The notes beneath the pieces were generated by a model. It ran no database searches, was not told where the DNA came from, and worked only from the letters and a program-made list of their open reading frames with translations. This document shows positions 13,201 to 23,900 of a stretch of DNA of 64,000 bases, piece after piece. The position numbers were made by a program, and so were the translations under genes. Within the stretch, counting starts at the first letter, position 1; every line of letters begins with the position of its first letter. This DNA comes from Metopolophium dirhodum (taxonomy: Eukaryota > Arthropoda > Insecta > Hemiptera > Aphididae), in the NCBI RefSeq assembly GCF_019925205.1, contig NC_083564.1, positions 14,418,134-14,482,133 of the forward strand. Reading direction: 5' to 3'.

Positions 13201-14264
13201 CCGTTGTCAAATATTTCGAGTGGTCATTTTTCAAAAATAACTGAACCAAGTAAATGATTACAGAAAGAGTATTTTTTTAGAAATTATAAATATTAGGTGA
13301 TAAATATTATAGAACAACTATTGGTACCTTATTAGACCAATTTCAAAGATAATTCACAAATTGTCGAAATTAAAGAATGTACCTAGGTACTTACCTATTA
13401 AAGATATTTTATAATATTTTACGGGTAAATGGAATATTTACAATGATAGTAGGTACCTATGTCGTAAATACAATTAATGTGGTCCATTAATAAATGAAAA
13501 TACAAATGTGGCCAAGTAATTGCTAATTACTTATTAAAACAAGATTATAATATTATATGTTTTCAATAACAGAAAGCTATGCTATGATCTTACTAATTCA
13601 ACAAACCGAATTCGGTACAACAAGCATTAAAAAACTACAAACTCATTTATCATAATATATTTTATGTAATTATTGGTACCTAGCTATAATATATCTATAA
13701 AAAAATATAAAAAAATCGGATGAAAGATGAATTTAAAAGTTTTTGAACCACTCTGCATTTAGAAAAAACAAGCTATATTATTATGATAATAATTGACGTT
13801 TATGAAATATTTCCAATTCTAAAAATAAAATTCAAAATCTTGTAAAAATTACACTGAAAGTATTCATATTGGTAAATTGCACACGAGAGATTATAAGTTG
13901 ATAAATTATAATTATAATTTTTCGTTTGATTGAATATAATATGATTTTCTTACGAAACAAATTAATTAATTTGTTAGTAAACTTTTTATTTTATATGCTA
14001 TATAATATTACAATAATAAAATTCTTATAAAGGCATGAGAGGTATGACATAAATAATAATAATACATTTATTTTAGTTGTCTTTTGAAAAAAAAAAAACA
14101 ATGGATTATGTTTGACTATATCTTACAAACTATCAAAACATTCATTCCCTAATAATTATTGCATTAATTAAAATTAAGTAGGTTTAACCAGATACATAAT
14201 ACTATAATAACTATGTATAATATTAACTATTGTTTGTTTATTAAATAAAAATGACGAAGTAGTC
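10260..14264. other. AT-rich non-coding DNA
   Basis: A moderately GC-richer patch with a poly-C run (11026-11039) lies at about 10910-11340. It contains CGCCGCCGG and GCCGCCGCCG words but no convincing exon. From 11400 onward the sequence is A/T tracts without recognisable genes. At 13021 a good acceptor tract (CTTTTCTTCCATTTCAG) precedes AACGGAGTTGGACATAA and a GTATGT. Confidence 0.5.
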
Positions 14265-14272
14265 TCTGCAGT
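14265..14272. repeat. Target site duplication of hAT element, left copy
   Basis: TCTGCAGT sits directly before the first base of the hAT element and recurs exactly after its last base at 17547-17554. Eight bases is the duplication length expected of hAT transposases. Confidence 0.9.
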
Positions 14273-14365
14273 CACGGCCGGCGCAAAGTATTTTGCCGCC
14301 CGTGCAGTTAAAAAAATGCCGCCCCTTTCAATAATTTTTGCCATATAATTAGTACATAGTATTAT

Positions 14366-15388
14366 TTATACAAAATTAACAAAATTAACTATGAACTGGG
14401 CTATATTACATTTTACATTGTTACATTGTACATAAATGTTAAAAATAAATGGTAGTTCATATTTATAATTAATATATAATTCATACAACAATAAATCATA
14501 ATTCATAAATGTTTTCGTGCTTGCAAAATCGTCGACTAACTCTTTTTCTGTTAATTCTTGACCAACTTCGTGTTCAATTGAGATCATGGCTAGACCACAA
14601 AGTCGTTCGTTTTTCATTGTTGAGCGTAAGTATGTTTTGATAAGTTTCAATTTCGAAAAACTTCTTTCACTAGTTGCCACTGATACTGGTAATGTTAGCA
14701 AAATTCGTAAGGCAATGGATAGGTTTGGTGCAAAGTCACCTGCATTTATTACAAATGTTAAGAGTTCATAAGGTGTTAAGTTATCATTAACCATAGCTGA
14801 TACTGACTTTAATTCATGGGCCATTTCAATTCCATTGATATCTGTTGAATCACCATCAGTGAGAAGAATTTGCAAGTCTTTACAATGTTTTAATAGTTCT
14901 TCATGTGTAAGATTTTTTAGTTTTTTCAAATTTTAAAGAAACGAAAAATTGTTATTATGTTCTTTTAGTTGTTCAAATCTATCATTCACGCTATTTATAG
15001 CTACATCAAGTGTAAAGTAATAAAAATGTATTTTGAATTGCTGTTTTGGGTCAATAACTGGTTCATCGTTGTGCATAGTCAAAGTGTTTACGAATACGTC
15101 GTGGTTTACTCCTACCCCGTGACTCCGTGAGTTCTCAAAAACAGACTCTACTCCCATTTCCGTTGCAAGTGCTGTTGAATCTATAATAATTTTCTCAAAA
15201 GATTCTTCTGATCGTAGTTCGTTTAAATGTTTCAATAAAGTTTTTAAAATGCTCAAATCTAAAGATATGTCAAAATTTGGTTTTTGCATTAATTTACTGA
15301 TTGGATTCATATGATTCAGTATGTCGTCCCAAATGACAACAGAACAAATGAATTTAAACGGTTTTATGTAGCTATTCGGTTTTTTAAA
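14366..15388 (-). pseudogene. hAT transposase, C-terminal half, broken
   Basis: Reading on the minus strand from 15388, one frame gives FKFICSVVIWDDILNHMNP then SKLMQKPNFDISLDLS. This matches the pattern of ZMYM-like hAT transposases before the dimerisation domain. A single in-frame TAA at 14935-14933 interrupts it, and the same frame continues to a stop at 14368-14366. The second part contains the hallmark dimerisation motif LPVSVATSERSFSKLKLIK followed by LAMISIEHEVG. The N-terminal half with the zinc finger and most of the catalytic core is missing: upstream of 15388 the frame meets a TAA and then a nested repeat. Family transposases are usually 600-900 residues; about 340 codons remain. 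The degree of conservation suggests a fairly recent loss. Confidence 0.88.
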
Positions 15389-15599
15389 TTAAAAATTCAC
15401 TTCCTAAATATCTTAGACAAAATATAATTTAGTTCACACGTAGGTTACGTACATTAAAAATTTAAAATCATATATCGGGATGTATTATTTCTTAATTTTC
15501 CATTGTATTCAAATAAATTACCAACTTAATATTAATAATTGTACAATTATTAAAAAAAAGGTGGATAAGTGGATGTCGCTCTGCTGTACAGTAGGTTAC

Positions 15600-17030
15600 A
15601 AGTGGGTCACTTTAATGGATGGTGTTAAATTTGAATTCAATGATATAATATCATTGTATAAGAAAAACGATTCTGAGCGAAAACGGTCAGTCAGCCTATG
15701 ATATTACCAAGTATATTTGATGATATTATTGTGAATAAAGTAATTTATAAATAACCTATTTACGTGGAGCCTTGTTTTCAATTTTCAATCCTTAGCTATA
15801 AAAGTTGAACATTTTATAAATTTTTAACTACAAAATAATTATTAAATTATAAATTTGATAAATTCTGTCCAAATTTGATCTTTAAATGCTTATAAAAAAA
15901 AACTGTGCCTATGTATTTTCAATATTTTTCAACTGCTATTGTAAAAATATATCAGGAGTCTTGTATTAAATTTTTACACTTTTTGGCCCAACAGATAAAA
16001 CTTTATTGATATTTATAGAAAAAAAAACTAAAAAAATTGAAAACTGAAAATGCCCGTAAACAGCTCAAAAAGTGTCAAAATATTTTCAAAATTGTATGGT
16101 GTATAGGAAATGCTAATATAAACATTCAGTGAAATTTTCATGTATCTACAGTTATTCGTTTTTGAATTACAAGAAAATAAGGAAATCGGTACATGAGAAA
16201 TCGAGTGAATATCTAATGTTGTAAAAATATGAATTTAAAACGCTCATAAAAATTTAATTTGACTTTCTTGTAGAAATTTTTTTTTTGATAAAGTTAGACA
16301 AACTTATGAGGAATCTTGTATTAGATTTTAAAATCTTAGATTTAAAAAGAAAATTTTTTATGAATTTCTAACTCAAAATAATTTGCAAATTTTCGTGATT
16401 TTTCCGTATTTTTTCAAGATTTGAACTTTAAACGTGTATAAAAAAAAACTGTGACTAAGGATTTTTAATTTTTTTCATCTGCCTTTGAAACAATAACCTA
16501 GGAGCCTTCTATTAAATTTTCAAGCTTTTTTACCCAACAAATAAAATTTTATTGATATTTATAGAAAAAAAATTTAAAAAAACTGAAAACTGACAATGTC
16601 CGTAAACAGTTCAAAAAAAGTCAAATTATTTTCAAAATTGTATTGTGTATAGAAAATGCAAATATAAACAACCAGTGAAAATTTCATGCATCTACGGTCA
16701 TTTGTTTTAGAGTTACACCAATAACCAAAATCGATTTTGTTAAAAATCGATTTTGCGTAAAAATTCCCGTTTTTCCTTAATTTTTCTTTTGTTTTTCACA
16801 TCGCTTTTGAAAACTACTGGGAAATTAAAATTTTGACCTCCCCAATGCACCAACGATATTCACTTTCCCATCGAACAAGATACTGAAGTCGAAAATCGAA
16901 GCATTATTTCGACTACTTATCGTGTACACAGACACAAAAATAAAAAAATAAAAAAAAAAATAAAAAAAAAAACACACATCATTGTAAAATCAATACATTC
17001 ATCGTTTCACTCAGAATCTAAAAAACACTC
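15600..17030. repeat. Interspersed repeat nested in hAT element (copy A)
   Basis: Inverted words GATTCTGAGCGAAAACGG (from 15669) and, reverse-complemented, GATTCTGAGTGAAACG (ending at 17018) bound an AT-rich segment. Both ends and their flanks recur in a shorter copy at about 38920-39450. The left similarity runs outward beyond GATTCTGAG (GAATTCAATGAT... words), so the true limits are unresolved. The interior is a tandem duplication of period 546. No coding frame is seen. The family is not one I can name. Confidence 0.6.
15765..16800 (+). repeat. Tandem duplication, period about 546 bp
   Basis: Two diverged direct copies are visible. AACTGTG occurs at 15901 and 16447, and CCGTAAACAG at 16054 and 16600, both 546 bases apart. 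Between them TTTATTGATATTTATAGAAA, ATTTTCAAAATTGTAT and AAACA..CAGTGAAA..TTTCATG words recur in the same order. Copy one covers about 15765-16310 and copy two about 16311-16800. Confidence 0.75.
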
Positions 17031-17546
17031 ACCAAATTATAAATATGACGTGTTGAATGTTGATCGACTAAAAAAATAATATGAACTCTATAATCGTTGA
17101 CGCTACGACTCCTTTACGTTTGACAATAGACTATAACGTATGGTTCGTAGTTGTCACATGTCACAACTCACAAGTAAACTAGTTTTTATCGCTGATAATT
17201 ATTGACTATTGTGTATACGTTTTTGGGGAACTTTATCGTGATTTTATTTGGTTCATGTTTGCTAGTTGGAAACCACAAAGATAATCGCGAAACACACCGA
17301 GCAACAATGCTATAATGGCTAGCCCGCACTTTATATTATCTGCTAACAGTACTTACTTAGGTACTACATAAAATGACACACGACCATTCAAAATAATATA
17401 ATAAGCATTATTTTTATCTTAGATTTGCAGTGAGTAATGGTGAAAAATACATATTTTTAATTATAAGCAATGCCGCCCCTGAAATTCCAAAAAAAATTGC
17501 CGCCCTGTGCGGTCGAACATTTCGCACGTGCCTTCCGCTGGCCCTG

Positions 17547-17554
17547 TCTGCAGT
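17547..17554. repeat. Target site duplication of hAT element, right copy
   Basis: This is an exact repeat of TCTGCAGT from 14265-14272. Confidence 0.9.
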
Positions 17555-18480
17555 TGATCAATGTAATATATTATGTACCTAATTTTTTTTAACCATTAAA
17601 AATCACATCTTTTGCGATATAAATTACTATCATTTAATAATTTTCCGATGTTAACATTTATAAATCTTTGTATGCAAGTTTGACAAAAACCATAAGCTTA
17701 ATACACTTTGAATAACCTAAATACTTAGGCAAATACTTAAATTATTGTTTTTTAAATTTCTTTTGAAAAATAAAATATAAGAGAATAGTATTGTATAGTT
17801 ATATATATAGTTCTACTAATTATAAATTTGTTTCTGTTAATCATTGGTAATTTTTTTTGTGTTTTCTTAAAATCGGATATTAGATTATAGAAGGATTGTA
17901 TCAATATCTGAATAAATAGAATGTTTTCCTCGTTTGATGATTCTACAACTGCGGTCTAAAATATTAAAATGTAAGTTTTAAATTTTTTTTCATTTCACAA
18001 AAAATAAGCTGTATTTTAATCACGATAACTTTAAAATAACAAATGCAATAGAATAATTTGAAAAAATTAAAGGTATATTATATACCATTGATTATATTAT
18101 AATATCATATTGTATAAATGTATATACAAATTTACTCAATGGTGATTCGTTATGCTCACAATTTGGGCACATTACTTTACTACAAGATTATTTTTTGAAT
18201 TTAATAAAATTGATTCAAGTGATGCATTAATAAAATGCTCCAACAGACGTACAATGAGTTCTAATTTTAATACGTAAGTACTTACTGCGTTTTTGTTGCT
18301 GATCTCGTTAATTCAATATAATATTATTGGACTAAAGTGATGTCCGGAAGTTTGGGTTATGGCTCACCATCATAAATCGGTCCACTCGCGTATAACATAA
18401 TATACGCTACACCGTATTATTTAAATATTTCATTTTCGAATACAATTTATAATATACACACGCACGATCACTCGAACGAC
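17555..18480. other. AT-rich non-coding DNA
   Basis: No gene, RNA or transposon boundary is seen. Confidence 0.55.
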
Positions 18481-19231
18481 TTAACTTTCGTACAGCACTC
18501 ATATCATATAATATAGCCATTAATCGTCGTACTCTATACATATATTACAATGCAACCCCTCTGCAACCGCCGGCAGCTGTACTCCGTCCGAACAATGAAT
18601 GCATCCGATAAGTTTTGTATTTTTTTCCAGTCCGTTTTTTTCCTTCTCCGTCTTATACCACACCCCCCCCCCCACGTGTGGCCGTTCAACAGCAATCCCT
18701 TTAAAAGCTTCCGAAATGGCAATATTGTTATTATTGCCATGCCCGCGAACACATTTTATCCCAGCAGCCCTCCCTGCAATTACCCGTAACTCCCCTTAAG
18801 TAAATTATTTAACTCGATATACACTACCCCTTATACGGCGGCGGCCAAGTGCCGTTTCCTTTTTTTTATCCTCTCCTCGGGCTACAATTTGCGCAGCCAA
18901 CCGGCGCGCCGCGCCGGCCTATCTTCCACCGCCCGCCCGCCACGGTCGAGATATAAAACCCGCGAAGTATTTATAAGTTAAGACACGTTTGAAGGAGATC
19001 ACAATTTTGGCTTCCTCCCCCCTCCTCGCCACCCACTCACCCATAGTCAATCTACCCCTGAGTTATATATTTACGTGGGAACCCGAACATGTGCTTGTGT
19101 ATTCTTTATGTGCGCTATACTGTAGTTGTATAATAAGACATTTAATGACGGCGGAGCGGATAATGCGCCGTGCCGCCAATGAAACTCCGTGTCGAAGATG
19201 TGCCGCCGCGGTGGTAGTCATATACCTATAA
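18481..19231. promoter_or_regulatory. GC/CpG-rich block with TATA box, candidate promoter
   Basis: The block includes a poly-C run (18663-18673), GC-rich words GCGGCGGCC and CGCCCGCCCGCC, and a 17-base inverted repeat (CCGGCGCG-C-CGCGCCGG, 18901-18917). A TATAAAA box at 18952-18958 lies just after the GC-rich run, placing a possible plus-strand start near 18980-18990. Frames on both strands reach 60-80 codons but look compositional (Pro-rich from poly-C). No start or exon can be fixed. Confidence 0.3.
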
Positions 19232-22200
19232 TACCGCTCGTATATTATAATAGTTAAGGCTCGGATTTAAATCTCCTAAATATATCAAAAAAAATGCTCT
19301 TTCGAAAAATTCATATAACGTGTAAAATTTGTTGATAAACATAAAAAAAATGAGTAAATAATTAAATTTGACAAATTACATTTGCATTACACTGTATAAT
19401 ATTCTCCGATAAAAGTTGTATGCAATTAAATCGGCTAGTTGGTTGGTGTGACATAATAAGATACATTTCAGCCTTGTCTAATTTAAAACCAGGTCATCTA
19501 ATGTTTTATCATAGTTCGAAATGAAAATGATTTATATTACGTAGTACATACTAGTAACTATACTATATGTTTATATTTCAATGAAGTCAATTTGTTTAGC
19601 TAGTTTAGTTAGTTTAGCTAGTCTAGTTTATTTTTTTAGCTTGTTTAGTTTAATTTTTTAAAAAATGCGTTAAAATTGTAAAAAGCGCCCCAAAAAAATG
19701 CTGCGGTCAAAACATTGAGTATACGTGAAACACGTTTGTAGCTTGGAATGCATCGTGTAATTTGTTCCGAAAAACAGATGCATACGCATTGGAATCCGAG
19801 TCCTAATAATAATATCATTATGATCGCCTCGGTACGATCTTCGTCTTGCACCGCGACGACGTAATATTTTACGAAATTAATTTTGCTCCGGCCAATAAAA
19901 AACAGCTCGACGAGATTTTTCAAGATTTCAGAAAATATTATATAATGCGCGGACGACGGGCACATTCTTACCCGCGTAACACTGCAGTATAATATAGTGT
20001 TCACGGGATGAAAAATATAATACTTACAGCCGTTGTTTTTTACGTGATACATACGCGGCTATCGTAAAGGACGAAAATCGCGTACACCTACACACACACA
20101 CACACATAATATATAACCCAACCCAACCCAACATAACCTACACACACACATACACGTAAATATATAAAACACTATCATCATTATATTATATCCGTGTGCG
20201 CAAGCGCGCCCGCGTGTACGACTTCTTGAGACGAGCGTGCAGTTAGTTTTCATTATGACGGACAAATCGTCTCATAAACGTTTGATATTATTACGGTGTC
20301 GTAATTTTACGAGAAAAAAAGCTCTAGGGGAATGAAAGAAAGAGAGTAAAAAAAAAAAATAAATAAATATTTGTTTGTGTGTGCAGTTTACGTATATTCT
20401 CGGGCAATAACGGAAGTGTTATGGTGTACAATAAACTCGGTATACGTTTGCCGTAATAAAACTCGTAAAGTTTTTATGTGAACATTTGACACACTGATCT
20501 TTTGTCGCCGTTTATTGTGTGCAGCCTTTCTTAAAACTATATAGGATTGTAGATTATAATACTGTATATGGACGTGTTTTTGATTACATAACGGTTCGCA
20601 GCTCATACTATGATTATAAACTATTTTCAGACAAAATATCGTTCTCGAGTGCCATATAGGAAATGTTCTTAATCGCACGCTGTGTCATAGAAACTATATA
20701 AAGTAATGCAAAGCTGTTAGCTTTAGTCACTTGCCGCGTTTGATTTAAATTTTAGTGGCACGTCCAATGGATACGCATATAATAATATATAGTATATACA
20801 TTATATTATGTGTATTCGTGCAAAGTATGTTTTGTAGGCTATAATATATAATCCGTACGATCATAAATTGTGTTTTCAAACATTTAATTTTATCACAATA
20901 TTATTATAGTTGCAACTTGCAGTGTTTGTATGACTTTGATTGTTCTATACGACGTGCCGGTAGAACAATTTCTTGAGTAAATGACATCATTGCGCGGGTG
21001 AAGATTAATATAGGTAGGTAGGTACATTTTAAAACATGCTCAGATTGATTGTATTCATAATTAATTTATAAGTTATATAAAGTTTTAAACGATTACACTG
21101 GCTAAGATTTTTGAAACTAAAATATAAACAGTAAATGTATTTGAATGTTCATTAATTACTTTTTACTAAGGTACAAGGTTTGTATTTTTACATCAATTGA
21201 TATTTAATATATATCTAGTAAATTGTTGTACCTTAATATCATAAAGAACATTGTAATTACTCATCACTAAAAATAATAATTGTATTTTGTACGCAGATTA
21301 CCCTCTATATTATTGTTATTAGATATATTTTAGATATTTTAGAAGATTTAAATTTGAAATTACTTACAACAATTCGATTGATGGTCGATGGTAAATCAAT
21401 AAAAAGTAGTGAACAAAATATGTAGAAAAATTCCTTGAACAAAAAAAAAATAAAATTCATTACCTTCATCTTTTTTTTGATCGATCAGTTTTATCAACCA
21501 ATATAATATTATTATAATACAGTCTGGTATTGATTGCTTTAATAGTAAAAATTTCACATACGTTATCTAGGTGTTATTTTAATTTTTTTTTTATCGTATA
21601 CCTCAAGGTTTTAGGTATTATCTTACATTAAATTATTTTGATAAGATTAATTTATACATTTCGATGTTTTTCAAATAAGATGTTTATTAACGTTTGCAAA
21701 ATTTCGATTGTTCATCTTAGTATTATTATAAAGCCAGTGGATAGTATAAGCTTAGTGGACTAAATTAAGCACATTTATCTTAGTTGCGTGGAATGGTTGT
21801 TATCTTAGGCCTCTATGCATTGTGATGTAAGTTCATTTTGAAGGTCTTGACTTCACAAAGTTTACGGTCATCCCGCGGGAAGAGATGATATACACGGCTC
21901 AAAGTCCATAACATAGGCACGACATAGAATAGGTCCCAACACGATATCATGTGATTCTTGGGTTAATGCAACATGATTAGGGAAGTAACTCTTTTCCGTC
22001 CCAACTTTGGAAGTCCTATTAGCAAGTAAAGATCCATTTAACTTGTTTTACCTTAATTCTAAAATGATCCAAATTTAGTTGGTCTCCCATCGGTTATAAG
22101 TTATAGCTGCTTAGTCATAATATCATAAAATCAAACCTGAATATAACGCACCAAATGAGATATTATTGAAAAGCACAATTTATTGTTTCGTTCAGACATA

Positions 22201-23240
22201 TATTATGTGGAACACATACGCATTTCCGAAATAAATTAAAATTGATTACCTTTTTTAAGACTTTTATTAATATGAAAAGGAAAATGTTACGTGCCATTAA
22301 TCTTCACATAACTGTCACTAACTAGTGTTACGCGTGTATCGATCAGTAGTTCCTTGTATACTTCATATTATATGTCACCTTGATTTCAAAAGTAGGAACT
22401 AAGTCGTTACTAAACTACAATAAATATATTTTTTAAAAATGATTATCAAACGGAGAATACATTTTTATAATTTATAAGCAACATATTTTACGGAGAGACA
22501 AATATATCAATTTAAAACTATTTTTATTTTTATTTTTTTTTGTTAATCGAAATCAATAATTAAAATATTATATACAATTAGAATATAATAACTAAAACAT
22601 CATAACAAAAATGTCATCAAATATCATCGTATAACCTGGGAAATCAATCAATTATACTCATTTATTCGTTTGAATTTCTAAATTCGTATACAACTGTACA
22701 CAGTTTGTGATTTTTTATTTTAATTAATTTTTTTTTATGTATTTAACCCTCATATAAAATATGATTTGATATATTTTAGAGGTGTGACATTTTGTAAGTA
22801 AAATATCTAATTAATTCATTTTTTAAGATTATGTTGTATTAGTATGCACACAAAGAAAATCAAGTGTTGAATCTAAAGAATCTGCATAATAAGGCAATAA
22901 TTATTTGTACAGGTACTTGAGAAAAAACATTATGAATTGTAATAGCTTAGAAAGGTGTGAATTTATTTAAATAATAATAAAAAATAAAATCATTTGAATT
23001 AAAAGATTTTCATTTGTCGTGCTAAGTATTTTTTTAGTACAGCTCGAAGAAAATAATTTATCATCAAAATTATATAAGATAAACAACCAAGAGTGCGTTC
23101 TCTTCGTACAGAATTATACAATCAGCTGTGTTCAATTTACATAATTTACTATAATTTTAAAAAGTTATAAATTTATAATGTATTTCACAATTTTAAAAAG
23201 CGTGTGATTAATTATTTAATAATTCAATCGGATATCCATC
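19232..23240. other. Mostly non-coding DNA with simple repeats
   Basis: The tract contains a TTTAGCTAG-type tandem tract (about 19595-19645). The longest frame is a minus-strand 135-codon one (20052-19645) with no recognisable domain; it is probably chance. A GC-richer segment at about 21780-22030, free of simple repeats, may be an unassigned repeat fragment. Confidence 0.4.
20088..20152. repeat. CA microsatellite flanking an AACCC tandem
   Basis: Two (CA)n runs flank ATAACCCAACCCAACCCAAC. The pentamer is not the insect telomere unit (CCTAA), so this is ordinary simple sequence. Confidence 0.85.
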
Positions 23241-23900
23241 GTAATAAACGAAATAAATTACGTACACATTTCGCGGAAAAAAATAATTATTACATTATAC
23301 GTACACACAATTATTACTCTGTTTACGACTGAACGTAATGCAGGGTTGTAAGGCAGATTGATTGGAAATAATACGGAATCGCGTCCAACGAGACTTTCAG
23401 AACCACGTGTGGATTCGATATTGATATTATTGTTTCGTCGATAAACAAAAGAGTATTATATTATATTATCCTCCGCCCTATACATATCGTGCGTCGGTGT
23501 AGCGATTCAGCGATTTGCTACTTTAAATAAAAAAAAAAACCGACCATTTTTTTTCTCTTGACGAATCTGCACTGAGGCTATCGCCAACAACAATAATTCA
23601 CAGTACGCCGTCGATGTATTTAATAGTATTGCGTACGGTCGAGAGCTACAATATAATATTATTGTGCGATAATCCGTGAGGCGGACCTCTGCTGCAGCTC
23701 TCGTAGACGCAATCTATATAAATATTATTACGATATAAATTCCGATGTGTATGCACCCGTCAGCTATTCAAAAACAAAACGAAACTGAATAATGTATGTA
23801 ACTCGGTGTATTTATAACATTATGTCTACATAATAATAATAATAATAATAATATGCATATTAACGCCAGTTACCACCACCACCTCCACCACCACCACGTG
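23241..23900. promoter_or_regulatory. Moderately CpG-rich block with trinucleotide repeats
   Basis: CpG words (CGTCCAACGAGAC, GTACGCCGTCGATG, GTGAGGCGGACC) are denser than in the flanks. It ends with an (ATA)n run at about 23830-23852 and a (CAC)n run at 23872-23899. No exon or core promoter could be fixed. Confidence 0.2.

Larger units (their letters stand above)
14273..17546 (-). mobile_element. hAT-family DNA transposon, defective, with nested repeat
   Basis: This is a 3274-bp element with imperfect terminal inverted repeats: CACGGCCGGCGCAAAG on the left and, reverse-complemented, CAGGGCCAGCGGAAG on the right. A perfect 8-bp target duplication (TCTGCAGT) flanks it. Subterminal GCCGCCC words occur twice at each end. 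The minus strand carries the C-terminal half of a hAT transposase at 14366-15388. The space where the N-terminal coding half should be is occupied from about 15600 to 17020 by an unrelated AT-rich repeat with a tandem duplication. The last 450 bases before the right end look like the transposon's own 5' leader. The element cannot encode a full transposase and would need a helper to move. Confidence 0.88.

Noticed and set aside
14586..14771. Plus-strand 61-codon frame
   Set aside because: It is the antisense shadow of the hAT transposase dimerisation domain.
19645..20052. 135-codon minus-strand frame
   Set aside because: No domain, no coding-like bias and it crosses composition changes; probably chance.
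20110..20135. AACCC tandem as interstitial telomere repeat
   Set aside because: The unit is not the insect CCTAA repeat; it is simple sequence beside a CA microsatellite.
20388..20678. 96-codon minus-strand frame
   Set aside because: No recognisable motif; no splice or start context.
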